A DNA stretch of 64,000 bases from positions 55,483,706 to 55,547,705 of the forward strand of contig NC_092636.1 in assembly GCF_039555335.1 (NCBI RefSeq), in the 5' to 3' direction. The position numbers and the translations under genes were made by a program. Origin of the DNA: Amphiura filiformis. Its lineage: Eukaryota > Echinodermata > Ophiuroidea > Amphilepidida > Amphiuridae. How positions within the stretch are numbered: position 1 is the stretch's first letter; each line of letters starts with the position of its first letter. A model generated the notes under the pieces. That model saw only the letters and a list, made by a program, of their open reading frames with translations. It did not search any database and was not told the origin of the DNA. This document shows, piece by piece, positions 14,203 to 25,952 of the stretch.

Positions 14203-17200
14203 GTTATGTTGATTTACCAGATCCTGCAGTACCAAGTATAAATCACATCAATGTTGATTTACCAGATCCTGCAGTACCAAGTAGAATAAATCACATCAAT
14301 GTTGTTTTACCAGATCCTGCAGTACCAAGTAGAATAAATCACATCAATGTTGATTTACCAGATCCTGCAGTACCAAGTAGAATAAATCACATCAATGTTG
14401 ATTTACCAGATCCTGCAGTATCAAGTAGAATAAATCACATCAATGTTGATTTACCAGATCCTGCAGTACCAAGTAGAATAAATCGCATCAATGTTGATTT
14501 ACCAGATCCAGCAGTACCAAGTAGAATAAATCACATCAATGTTGTTTTACCAGATCCTGCAGTATCAAGTAGAATAAATCACATCAATGTTGTTTTACCA
14601 GATCCTGCAGTATCAAGTAGAATAAATCGCATCAATGTTGTTTTACCAGATCCTGCAGTATCAAGTAGAATAAACCACATCAATGTTGATTTACCAGATC
14701 CTGCAGTACCAAGTAGAATAAATCACATCAATGTTGATTTACCAGATCCTGCAGTACCAAGTAGAATAAATCACATCAATGTTGATTTACCAGATCCTGC
14801 AGTACCAAGTAGAATAAATCACATCAATGTTGATTTACCAGATCCTGCAGTATCAAGTAGAATAAATCGCATCAATGTTGATTTACCAGATCCTGCAGTA
14901 TCAAGTATAAATCACATCAATGTTGATTTACCAGATCCTGCAGTATCAAGTAGAATAAATCGCATCAATGTTGATTTACCAGATCCTGCAGTATCAAGTA
15001 GAATACATCACATCAATGTTGATTTACCAGATCCTGCAGTATCAAGTAGAATAAATCGCATCAATGTTGTTTTACCAGATCCTGCAGTACCAAGTAGAAT
15101 AAATCACATCAATGTTGTTTTACCAGATCCTGCAGTACCAAGTAGAATAAATCACATCAATGTTGTTTTACCAGATCCTGCAGTACCAAGTAGAATAAAT
15201 AGCATCAATGTTGATTTACCAGATCCTGCAGTACCAAGTAGAATAAATCGCATCAATGTTGTTTTACCAGATCCTGCAGTACCAAGTAGAATAAATCACA
15301 TCAATGTTGTTTTACCAGATCCTGCAGTACCAAGTAGAATAAATCACATCAATGTTGTTTTACCAGATCCTGCAGTACCAAGTAGAATAAATAGCATCAA
15401 TGTTGATTTACCAGATCCTGCAGTACCAAGTAGAATAAATCACATCAATGTTATGTTGATTTACCAGATCCTGCAGTATCAAGTAGAATAAACCACATCA
15501 ATGTTGATTTCCAGATCCTGCAGTACCAAGTAGAATAAATCACATCAATGTTGTTTTACCAGATCCTGCAGTACCAAGTAGAATAAATCACATCAATGTT
15601 GATTTACCAGATCCTGCGGTATCAAGTAGAATAAATCACATCAATGTTGTTTTACCAGATCCTGCAGTATCAAGTAGAATAAATCGCATCAATGTTGATT
15701 TACCAGATCCAGCAGTACCAAGTAGAATAAATCACATCAATGTTGATTTACCAGATCCTGCAGTATCAAGTAGAATAAACCACATCAATGTTGATTTACC
15801 AGATCCTGCAGTATCAAGTAGAATAAATCACATCAATGTTGATTTACCAGATCCTGCAGCATCAAGTAGAATAAATCGCATCAATGTTGATTTACCAGAT
15901 CCTGCAGTATCAAGTAGAATAAATCACATCAATGTTGATTTACCAGATCCTGCAGTACCAAGTAGAATAAATCACATCAATGTTGATTTACCAGATCCTG
16001 CAGTATCAAGTAGAATAAATCACATCAATGTTGTTTTACCAGATCCTGCAGTATCAAGTAGAATAAATCGCATCAATGTTGATTTACCAGATCCAGCAGT
16101 ACCAAGTAGAATAAATCACATCAATGTTGATTTACCAGATCCTGCAGTATCAAGTAGAATAAACCACATCAATGTTGTTTTACCAGATCCTGCAGTATCA
16201 AGTAGAATAAATAGCATCAATGTTGTTTTACCAGATCCTGCAGTATCAAGTAGAATAAATCACATCAATGTTGATTTACCAGATCCTGCAGTATCAAGTA
16301 GAATAAATCGCATCAATGTTGATTTACCAGATCCTGCAGTATCAAGTAGAATAAATCACATCAATGTTGATTTACCAGATCCTGCAGTATCAAGTAGAAT
16401 AAATCACATCAATGTTGATTTACCAGATCCTGCAGTACCAAGTAGAATAAATCACATCAATGTTGATTTACCAGATCCTGCAGTATCAAGTATAAATCAC
16501 ATCAATGTTGATTTACCAGATCCTGCAGTACCAAGTAGAATAAATCACATCAATGTTGATTTACCAGATCCTGCAGTACCAAGTAGAATAAATCACATCA
16601 ATGTTGATTTACCAGATCCTGCAGTATCAAGTAGAATAAATCACATCAATGTTGATTTACCAGATCCTGCAGTACCAAGTAGAATAATTCACATCAATGT
16701 TGTTATATACCAGATCCTTCAGTACCAAGTAGAATAAATCGCATCAATGTTGATTTAACAGATCCTGCAGGGTCAAGTAGAATAAATCACATCAATGTTG
16801 TTTTACCAGATCCTGCAGTACCAAGTAGAATAAATCACATCAATGTTGTTTTACCAGATCCTGCAGTATCAAGTAGAATAAATCACATCAATGTTGATTT
16901 ACCAGATCCTGCAGTATCAAGTATAAATCACATCAATGTTGATTTACCAGATCCTGCAGTATCAAGTATAAATCACATCAATGTTGATTTACCAGATCCT
17001 GCAGTACCAAGTAGAATAAATAGCATCAATGTTGATTTACCAGATCCTGCAGTGTCAAGTAGAATAAATCACATCAATGTTGTTTTACCAGATCCTGCAG
17101 TATCAAGTAGAATAAATCACATCAATGTTGATTTACCAGATCCTGCAGTACCAAGTAGAATAAATCACATCAATGTTATGTTGATTTACCAGATCCTGCA

Positions 17201-18776
17201 GTACCAAGTAGAATAAATCACATCAATGTTGATTTACCAGATCCTGCAGTACCAAGTAGAATAAATCACATCAATGTTGTTTTACCAGATCCTGCAGTAT
17301 CAAGCAGAATAAATCCCATCAATGTTGATTTACCAGATCCTGGAGTATCAAGTAGAATAAATCACATCAATGTTGATTTACCAGATCCTGCAGTACCAAG
17401 TATAAATCACATCAATGTTGATTTACCAGATCCTGCAGTACCAAGTAGAATAAATCGCATCAATGTTGTTTTACCAGATCCTGCAGTACCAAGTAGAATA
17501 AATCACATCAATGTTGATTTACCAGATCCTGCAGTGTCAAGTAGAATAAATCACATCAATGTTGATTTACCAGATCCTGCAGTACCAAGTAGAATAAATC
17601 ACATCAATGTTATGTTGATTTACCAGATCCTGCAGTACCAAGTAGAATAAATCACATCAATGTTGATTTACCAGATCCTGCAGTACCAAGTAGAATAAAT
17701 CACATCAATGTTGATTTACCAGATCCTGCAGTGTCAAGTAGAATAAATCACATCAATGTTGATTTACCAGATCCTGCAGTACCAAGTAGAATAAATCATA
17801 TCAATGTTGATTTACCAGATCCTGCAGTGTCAAGTAGAATAAATCGCATCAATGTTGATTTACCAGATCCTGCAGTGTCAAGTAGAATAAATCGCATCAA
17901 TGTTGATTTACCAGATCCTGCAGTACCAAGTAGAATAAATAGCATCAATGTTGATTTACCAGATCCTGCAGTGTCAAGTAGAATAAATCACATCAATGTT
18001 GATTTACCAGATCCAGCAGTATCAAGTAGAATAAATCATATCAATGTTGTTTTACCAGATCCTGCAGTATTAAGTAGAATACATCGCATCAATGTTGATT
18101 TACCAGATCCTGCAGTACCAAGTAGAATAAATCACATCAATGTTGTTTTACCAGATCATGCAGTACCAAGTAGAATAAATCGCATCAATGTTGATTTACC
18201 AGATCCTGCAGTATCAAGTAGAATAAATCGCATCAATGTTGTTTTACCAGATCCTGCAGTACCAAGTAGTATAAATCACATCAATGTTGATTTACCAGAT
18301 CCTGCAGTGTCAAGTAGAATAAATCGCATCAATGTTGATTTACCAGATCCTGCAGTACCAAGTAGAATACATCGCATCAATGTTGATTTACCAGATCCTG
18401 CAGTACCAAGTAGAATAAATCACATCAATGTTGTTTTACCAGATCCTGCAGTACCAAGTAGAATAAATCACATCAATGTTGATTTACCAGATCCTGCAGT
18501 ACCAAGTAGAATAAATCACATCAATGTTGATTTACCAGATCCTGCAGTACCAAGTAGAATAAATCGCACCAATGTTGTTTTACCAGATCCAGCAGTACCA
18601 AGTAGAATAAATAGCATCAATGTTGATTTACCAGTTCCAGCAGTACCAAGTTGTATAAATCGCATCAATGATGATTTACCAGATCCAGCAGTACCAAGTA
18701 GAATAAATAGCATCAATGTTGATTTACCAGATCCTGCAGGGTCAAGTAGAATAAATCACATCAATGTTGTTTTACC
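14203..18776 (+). repeat. Satellite higher-order block 3
   Basis: Near-identical copy of block 2. Where block 2 has two consecutive GTTGTTTTACC monomers near 12345-12440, block 3 has one, which explains the 48-bp change in offset. It stops abruptly at TTTTACCA followed by AGACTATAG (about 18776), at a point equivalent to about 14117 in block 2. Confidence 0.85.
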
Positions 18777-19079
18777 AAGACTATAGATCCTGCAGTACCA
18801 AGTAGAATAAATCATATCAATGTTGTTTTATCAGATCCTGCAGTATCAAGAAGAATAAATCACATCAATGTTGCAGATCCTGCAGTACCAAGTAGAATAA
18901 ATCACATCAATGTTGTTTTATCAGATCCTGCAGTATCAAGTAGAATAAATCCATCAATGTTGATTTACCAGATCCTGCAGTACCAAGTAGAATAAATCAC
19001 ATCAATGTTGATTTACCAGATCATGCAGTATCAAGTAGAATAAATCACATCAATGTTGATTTACCAGATCATGCAGTAC
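18777..19079 (+). repeat. Degenerate right edge of the satellite
   Basis: The last six or so monomers are irregular: shortened spacers, TTATCAGATCC and GATCATGCAG variants, and AAGAAGAAT. They then end at CATGCAGTAC followed by unique sequence. Higher divergence at an array edge is expected when homogenisation by unequal exchange acts mainly in the interior. Confidence 0.85.
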
Positions 19080-21084
19080 TCTCTTAAATTGCCCGATTGA
19101 ACATGAATATTCAATCAAAAAGATTGAATTTCAATCCCGCCGTCCCGAATTATAGGGACAAATCGTTTTCGACTGTATTTCTGTCGGGTGATTTGAATTT
19201 TTCAAACTTTTTTTTTTCACTTTTAGCGATTAAAGTTAGGGGGAAATCGTTTTTGATTGAATTTTCAGTCGAAAGGGTTGATTTTCATTGGGGTTGGAAA
19301 ATATTTCTTGAAGTATAGTGGCTCCAGTATAGCCTACCTTTTGGCGACAAAAGAAGTTTATGGCACAAATACGCGCGAAAAATGTTGGCATATTGAAGCT
19401 AAACTGGTGAAATATGGTACAAAAGTGGAATAAATTGCGTTTTTATTTAGGTTAAAATGACCAAATATTATGAGGTTAATTTGTCAGACAGAACTTGACC
19501 CACGCACGTTATACATACATGCGTCAACGTACGTACAACCCCTATATAATCTGTTATACCGGGCTGTTATATGACAGGGATAGGGGGAAGTTTCATAGTT
19601 ATAGAGCTAGTTAGCATGGTCAGCTTTTGTAGAATTAGGAGCTATTAGGCCTATCGGGCCTCATAGGCCCTATGCACCCGGTGGTGAAGTATGTGATCTG
19701 CACGAAGTTGAAGATGAATACGGCCTACCATTTCATTATGCGCTGTAAACTCTATGATCGTCACAGGGAAAAGTTATTTTCTAGTATCTCAGATCATTGA
19801 TGATCTTTCTCTTGATCAACTATTATTAATTTAATGAGTTCACAAGAGCATATGAAATTCGTAATTGAATGTGTATTCTTGAGTTGACATCATCAATATA
19901 TGTCTTTGTTTTGTTACTGTATCAAATTTGTTGCTCTGTGTTTTTGATCACATCTGTATGTCATTGGGTATGTAGGCCCTAAACCGGGGCGCCCTAATTG
20001 TCAATTCTTGAAGTATGGGCTTACATATTGCAGCAAAACAGAAATTAGACTACCCGTAGTCCACTTGCCCATTCTGCATATACTCTGGATATTGTATTTA
20101 AGCTTAAAACTCTGATTTAATTAATGTGTGCACAATTGATAGATTTTCACATCTGATCTTTTCAGTCACCCTACACCCTCTGTTTGTTAGCTCCCCAAGT
20201 GGACTACTGACATTGGATTGCGGTTTTCATGCTTAACACGGCTGTCTATGAGCTTCTATGGATGAGATTGTCGGAAATCTGGCCTACTAAAATTGGCCAT
20301 GATGTAATGCATCTTTAAATGGACCTGGCTTGTGATTGGTCGCCCAAATCTCGTTATGGTAAAAATCCTCCGGGTACCTATCATTACCATTAATAACTAC
20401 ATGCATGGTAGGCCTACACAAGTATGCCGCCATTGTGTTATGTAATTGCACGAACGCGTCAATAAGTGCATGAGCGCGTATTGTATTTGCTTGCGGTTAA
20501 ATTTGATTGATAAACAAGTATGATTGACAGTGTGAGTGTTAGGGACTTTGCCCGCTCAATATCCCGTTTAAAATTAAAAGTCCATAGTCTATTTTTAACC
20601 TGGAATTTCGCGATTAAATAAACTGGCAGATTTTAAAATCAGAATTGTTCAGTGAAGTGCCAATACAATTATGACATTATGATATGTTGCATTCAATAAT
20701 ATAAGCCTAGTACGTATTCTTTACTTTTACTGTCACTACAATTATATAAACTTTTTCATAACAATGTTATACTAGTATATATTTTGATGTAATAAATATC
20801 AGTATAATTTCGAGTTCAACTGAATGCTTTCATCATGATTAACATTAATAGGCCTAACATGCTTTTATTTATCAAAAATAGACTATGGCATAGTCTAAAC
20901 AGAAATAGGCCCTAGGCCTATCATCCTATAGGTTATCTCAGGACAAATATCCAAAACAGCCGAATTTCTCATAGTTCAAAATGTAAAATGTTGGGAAATT
21001 TTTGTCACTTAGGCCTATGATAGTTTTGGATAACTTTGGGCATTTTCCCCTTTGACATAGGGCCTTCCCGTTTTATTCCTGGTT
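19080..21084. other. Non-coding spacer rich in TAGGCCTA
   Basis: I find no exon or domain. TAGGCCTA or near variants recur at about 19647, 20408, 20850, 20913 and 21009. The 73-codon frame at 19097-19318 is low-complexity and phenylalanine-rich, and I do not call it a gene. Confidence 0.6.
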
Positions 21085-21375
21085 TTAAAGGAGGATTTCG
21101 TGACTGAGGCTAGCATTCTATTTTTTTCAGTAGATATCCACGATATAAGCTTAGGCCTATTCCTAAAATTTCAGTCGATTTTGCGCTTGCAAGTTATTTA
21201 TGTGAATAGGGCCTCACCGTCTCCATAGCTCACTGTTTTCGTTCTGGTAGGCCTATCCCACCCGAACGAAATTCAAATTTGACGATATTTTTGCTAAACG
21301 AATTAATCTGCAAGAAATTTTTGGTACATAAACATTATGTAGCCAGAGGTTTCCAGTGGTATAAAAATTTAAGAA
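21085..21375 (+). mobile_element. piggyBac-like MITE, copy A (right end lost)
   Basis: Starts at TTAA (21085-21088) followed by AGGAGGATTTCGTGA, which matches the left terminus of the complete copy at 62762. The interior shares long stretches with that copy, such as AGTAGATATCCACGA and CTAAACGAATTAATCTGCAAG. After CCAGAGGTTTCCAGTG the homology ends without the mirrored terminus, so this copy is 3'-truncated. Family assignment rests on TTAA target sites seen at the other two copies. Confidence 0.7.
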
Positions 21376-21562
21376 AAAAAAAACGGGGGGGGATGCCCCT
21401 GCTGCCGAAATTATAATTAAATTCGGTGCTGCTTAGCATAATAGGGATCTACTATACGAGGTCGGCTCACTCCAAAGATGTTTTACTTTAGTAAAACCTA
21501 GATAAGCTGATGCCTATACTGATGCACGGCAGTGAACGTAACCGTTCCGGCTGAAATCCAGA

Positions 21563-21840
21563 AATGACGTCATTTGTTCTGGTGCTGCCACTTCCGGGTA
21601 ACGCGGGAGAAGAACATGCCTTTTGCAAACAAAATGGCCGACTCGTCCCGGCCCCTTTCCAGCGAAAATACAGCTTATTTAGCCAATGTGAACATGGGTC
21701 ATCGCCAGAAATATTTTCCTATGCATATTGGACTAACACCTCAGCTATATGGTATTTCACGATATAACAGTAATTAAAAGAAAACTGCAAACGTTCGCTC
21801 GTCGGATGTTTGACGAAGTGACCAGCTCTAATGACGTCAC
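21563..21840 (+). promoter_or_regulatory. Promoter-like patch with two CRE sites, ETS and YY1-like motifs
   Basis: A full palindromic CRE (TGACGTCA) lies at about 21565, an ETS-type ACTTCCGGGT at about 21590, and a YY1-like AAAATGGCCGAC at about 21630 overlapping an ATG. A second TGACGTCA lies at about 21831. This motif set is typical of housekeeping promoters in animals. The patch is more GC-rich than its surroundings. No downstream gene is clearly attached to it, so it may be an orphan promoter, an unrecognised first exon, or chance. Confidence 0.4.
21616..21777 (+). CDS. Candidate first exon (unknown protein), weak
   Basis: An ATG at 21616, or the inner one in AAAATGGCC at about 21632, opens a frame of about 50 codons running to a stop at about 21775. 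Support is only its position directly under CRE/ETS/YY1-like motifs and a good start context. I recognise no protein family, and no strong GTAAGT-type donor is visible; TATATGGTATTTC and AACAGTAATT are weak options. The next plus-strand gene, NUP54, has its own proper first exon at 25953, so this would be a separate transcript. It could equally be random. Confidence 0.2.
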   Translation: MPFANKMADSSRPLSSENTAYLANVNMGHRQKYFPMHIGLTPQLYGISRYNSN

Positions 21841-22431
21841 TATGTAAACAACATAGAGGTATAAATAATTAATTAGGTAATACCAAATATGGAGGTATCC
21901 AAAAGTATGCTAATAGTAGTAGTAGTAGTAGGTTGGACTTCCCGCCTCTTGTTTCAGGCGCACCCCTTCGATGACAGATGCTCTGTTGAAGGGTCCATAC
22001 CAAAAATAATCATTTATATAGCACGCAGAAAATAGTTCGCAGTCACCAAGATGCGTAACAAGTATTAGTTCATTATCATATAAATAGAACATGCTTATGT
22101 AGTGAAGGACATGGCAGGGTGCACCCATTAAATATTAAAATGTCATATCAAAAATACAAATAAATACTGGTACTTCAGTGCAAAATACATATAATACAAT
22201 TAGCTAAATTCTACACAAAATACATAATGTAAAGCAATCAGATACAAGAGGCAATATGTATAAGATTGCTAAGTAATCACAGGTGTGAGTTCATAATATG
22301 CATGTATACAGAGTTTAGACAGGTGACAAAAATGTGAAGAAACGGCCATGCAGACATCAGCTAGACCATCAAGGAAGTACATACACAATGCATTAATCCA
22401 CAGAGGCATGTGTATAAGTTGAGCAAGCATA

Positions 22432-24798
22432 TTAAATATCGGCATAAGAAAGCTGTTTTAGAAGGGACGATCTTCTACTGTGTAGACCATAACACCACTG
22501 ACGAGTGATCGATTCTGTAAAACTGGGCCAATCTACTGGTAGGGTGATGACACTCTGAATACATTCATGGGAGGAGTCCAGAATAAATTGTAGTAAAACA
22601 TCCTCTTTTGAGAATAGGTCATCGACTTCTTGTATCTTACAATGCTCAAGAAGTGTCCTCTTCAGGATAGATTCATGGTAACAGCGTTGCTCAGTGAGTG
22701 CAGGACATTTGATAAGAAAATGCATCATATCCTCTTCAGCTATTTCACACAGCAAACAGGTTGCGTCACAGTTGTGTTGATTGAATTTAGCCCTATTGGC
22801 TTGTAGTATGTAGGTGCCAGTCAATAATCTTGCCTTTACAGCTGCCTTCTCTACTTCACGGACATCTGAAGGTAATGAACTCCAGACATGATGAGGTGAA
22901 CCTAGACTGCATGCATCTATATTCAGGAACCTCAAGCTGGATTTGGAGTCATGATCAATCTTCCATTGGTTTTGCCAATAAGAGGAGACTGCTTTTGCTA
23001 TTTCAGCTTTCCAGACAGCCTTGGAGTGAGGATTCTCCATTAGGTAGTATGGTGTCGCCATGTTGTACTTGGCAAGGACACTTTTCACTATCATGAACCA
23101 GCTCTTGCTGTTGCTGTTTTTGATGGCCAGCTGTCTCTTCGCTATTTGGTGCTCAATGCTATTGGATTGTCTGACAATACTCCCAAACAAAGTTAGGATA
23201 GCAGAGTCGATGTGTGCTTCAATAGGTTTTGCACCGAGCAGTGCATAAACAGCTGTATTAGCAGGCGACGGTTTTTCAGGCAGAAACTGAATCTGTCGCA
23301 GTTGTTTTCTATGAAAGCACTCAATACGGGCAAGGTTCTTGACATTGAACTTCATAATCTCGGCCCCATACATCATTCTAGGTATAGCATAGGTACAGAT
23401 TAGATGATATGCAAGGTGAGGAGCCAAACCATCTTTACCATGCAGTCCAGCACCCATGAGAGAATATGTTACTCTCCTACCCATCTTTATCATCTCATCG
23501 ATATTAGGCTCGTTTTTCTTGTTTCTTACAATGCCAAGATGGGTTGCTTCCGGTGGAGTTGGAATAGGTTGATCACCGATGACATATTTGATCTCATCAT
23601 TTGTGTGGTATTTGATGGTTGCACTCTTAGTTGGGTTGATCATGTATCTGTGATCTCTACTGTAATGTTGCACTTGATCAAGCAGGATTTGACCCTCAGT
23701 TGGATTTGAAGCAACAATGGCAATATCGTCTGCACAAGTAGGTGCTGGAATATAGGATGTTCCAATCGCATAACCAATCTTCTGATTCTGCATTTGGTCA
23801 AGTAGGCTGTTTGTGTAGATCTTGTAACTAGGTGCAGAAGTAATTCCTCCTTGTCTAACTCCCTGTTTTACCTCAAATTGTGCAGAGAGACAGTTATTCC
23901 ACTTAACCATCGAAGCAGTGTTCTGGTACATTGACTGAAATGCCAACCACAGCTTCCCCGTCACTCCAGCGTCGTACATCTCATTCAATAATATATCATG
24001 ATCCACAACGTCAAAAGCTTTCGAGGCATCTAGCAGAGTGACATGAATTGCTTTCTTGTTATCAGCAGCATCATTGATTGCTTCAGACACCAGCAGAGCT
24101 GCATTCATGGAAGATGTTGCTTTAGTAAAACCTCTCTGCATATGATTCTGGTTCTTTTGCATGATAGGTGCAGCCCTTAGTAGCCATGCCTTCTCAACGA
24201 CCTTCATGATGATAGAAGTTACAGTTATGCCACGGTAATTTGCTGGGTCTTTTGGATCTTTGCCTTTCTTCAGTACAGGAGTCAGAACACCACATTTGAG
24301 CATGTCTGGAATCTGCCCTGATTTGAGAATATAGTTGACAATATTGGTAAGGGACTTGATAACTTGATCACCACCAAACTTAAGATGTTCTGCAGACAGG
24401 TCATGAAGATCGGCAGCCTTTCCATTTGAAAGAGAATGAATGATGGTCTTCATTTCATCATTTGTGATAACGTCAAACTCGCCATCTACTGAAGAGAGGA
24501 TGTCATTGATCAGGTTTCTATTCAAAACCGCATCATCTTTAAAACATTGAGTGAAGTTGGAATTTACAGACGGCTCAGCCAGAGACTGGAAGTACTCTCC
24601 AAAAGCTTGAGATATCTGCTCGGGTGTACATAAGGTCTTCCCATCGTGATTTAGCTCATCTGTTATGACCCGGTTTCCACCTCTTTGTTGATTTACAAGC
24701 TTGAAAAAGAGTGTGGTATCCTCAGATTTTGCAGCAGAAATTTTATTGTAGTTGTCAATCTGAAGACTTCTTGCATGGAAACGGATGGTACTTCGCAA
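22432..24798 (-). pseudogene. LINE reverse transcriptase with C-terminal zinc motif
   Basis: A 788-codon frame encodes the retrotransposon polymerase that copies its RNA into DNA at a nicked target. Visible motifs, in order: PANYRGITV near residue 185, LLDASKAFD at about 255-263 (first catalytic Asp), GVRQGG at about 313-318, and CADDIA at about 355-360 (catalytic Asp pair, Cys in place of the usual Phe/Tyr). Near the C-terminus CDATCLLCEI followed by HFLIKC gives a zinc-binding pattern. The ATG is not the true start: sequence before it belongs to the same ORF but is shifted by one base. The domain itself is intact, so the decay may be recent. Confidence 0.92.
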
Positions 24799-25823
24799 TA
24801 CTGCCTTCGACTTTTGCGGTTCACAGTTGCAACATGCTGCAGGTCACTGGGAGAGCCAGCATTCTTCCATTGTCGGTGGGCATTCTTACTGTCTGCAACA
24901 GCTCTAGCAATAGCAGGCGTCCATAATTTGAGACCTTTTTTGGAGATCTTAGCCTTGCGTTTGCCATGAGAGCACAGCCTCGATGCTGAAGAAAGGGAGT
25001 GAATAAGACTTTCGATTTGAGCTTGCAACTCATCCAAACTTGAGATGTCGGTGCTAATCATGATTGCATTCTGCACAGCACTGCAGTACTCTTCTTTGTC
25101 TATTTTATTCCAATTTGTTTTTACAGGACACTTTCGGGGTTTCAGATCATCTTTCTTTCTTTTCAGATCAGACACTTCAAAAACAGCCGTAACTGGAATA
25201 TGGTCAGAAGTATTGGAAGGTAGCTCAGAGAAGGTAACAGCTCTGTAGGATGACAGAAGGTTCTCGTCACATGTTCTGACCAGTATGTAGTCACTCTGGT
25301 TCTTGTCAGTTCCATTAACATGGAAGAAGGTATATTCACTTGGTATGTTAGATGAGATGTCATTATCGCCACAGAATCTGATGAGATGCATGTCTCTTGA
25401 TGATGGAGTGTTCCTATTGAGCGAAGCATTTAAGTCCCCCATAAGAACAAGATGATGTGTAGAACCATACTTCTGAAAAATTTCCACCACCTCATCCAGC
25501 GTATCATCATAGTCAGCCTCGCTGTATTTACCTCTACAAGGAAGGTAAGTGTTGATAACACATATTTGCTCAGATTCCAAATTAAGCTCTATGCAAACCA
25601 CGCGTTTACCTCCATCAGGCAGCTTCTTGACACAATGATCGAGATTTTTATTCCACAACAGAGCAACACCACTATATCCTCTTGGGCGATGAAAAGGAGA
25701 GATCGGATTATCATCATCGACGGATTTAATGAAAGCGCTGAAATTGCAGTTAACTTGGGAAATATCATTTTGCTCAAAGAACAGGTTAGAAGGAACGACG
25801 AATCAGAATACGATCCTGGTATC
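24693..25823 (-). pseudogene. LINE apurinic-like endonuclease, N-truncated and frameshifted
   Basis: Encodes the nicking endonuclease of the same element. FFEQNDISQVN, GYSGVALLWNK, VVCIELNLES, INTYLPCRG, MGDLNAS and SDHIPV are the expected motifs, with GDLN and SDH holding catalytic residues. Coding similarity continues upstream of the first ATG at 25658 to about 25823, where a TGA stops it. At the 3' side, near 24795-24810, the frame must change by one base to join the reverse transcriptase, so a single-base loss broke the ORF. The C-terminal linker motif LKLWTPAIARAV is also visible. Confidence 0.88.
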
Positions 25824-25952
25824 CAGTTCTATGCAAATGAGTTGAAGGAGGTTACGTGAACATGTAAACTTATGCGACTCTTGTGTATACCGACCTCTGT
25901 GGCTCACTCATGCTCACTCGGCTCGGCTGTCGAATTCTGCACACTCGACACA
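25824..25952 (+). promoter_or_regulatory. Probable NUP54 5' UTR and core promoter region
   Basis: Only about 130 bp separate the last recognisable LINE sequence from the NUP54 ATG. The segment has TTACGTGAAC, CTCACTCATGCTCACTCGG and no obvious TATA box. The transcription start must lie here or inside the LINE remnant, unless a non-coding first exon lies further upstream. No splice acceptor directly precedes the ATG. Confidence 0.4.

Larger units (their letters stand above)
4373..19079 (+). repeat. 14.7 kb minisatellite, 48-bp monomer, about 300 copies
   Basis: Tandem array with a 48-bp monomer centred on GATTTACCAGATCCTGCAGT and containing a PstI site in nearly every copy. Most differences fall at a few fixed places: GAT/GTT/AAT after AATGTT, CAC/CGC/AGC after AAAT, and CCA/TCA after GTA. 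Because 48 is a multiple of 3 and one frame has no stop, long open frames run through it (for example 5074-7131 and 13072-14241), reading as SRINHINVDLPDPAVP repeated. I regard these as by-products: a recurring +5 insertion (ATGTT, as at 7093, 9496 and 14203) and a 1-base deletion (as at about 8398) break the frame, the lead-in is not a gene start, and much variation changes the amino acid. Confidence 0.95.
21909..25825 (-). mobile_element. APE-type non-LTR retrotransposon (LINE), 5'-truncated
   Basis: On the minus strand it encodes an apurinic-type endonuclease, then a reverse transcriptase, then a C-terminal Cys/His zinc-binding motif, followed by about 520 bp of 3' UTR. It ends in a (CTA)n tail (21909-21931 on the plus strand). 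Recognisable coding starts at about 25823, so the first several dozen residues of the endonuclease, and any ORF1, are missing, as usual for incomplete target-primed reverse transcription. The two domains sit in different frames (see next entries). I cannot assign the clade safely; the domain order fits the CR1/L2/jockey-like groups. Confidence 0.93.

Noticed and set aside
13072..14241. 389-codon satellite frame as a repeat protein gene
   Set aside because: It has no start context, signal peptide or unique domain, ends at a frame-shifting monomer, and is duplicated with the array at 17731. It follows from a 48-bp stop-free monomer.
4373..19079. CRISPR-like look of a long regular repeat array
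   Set aside because: There are no unique spacers; the whole 48-bp period repeats, and the setting is an intron-bearing animal genome.
19097..19318. 73-codon frame just after the satellite
   Set aside because: Low-complexity sequence with a poly-T run, no recognisable protein and no splice or promoter support.
22830..25859. Several plus-strand open frames across the LINE
   Set aside because: They lie antisense to clear endonuclease and reverse transcriptase coding and contain no domain.
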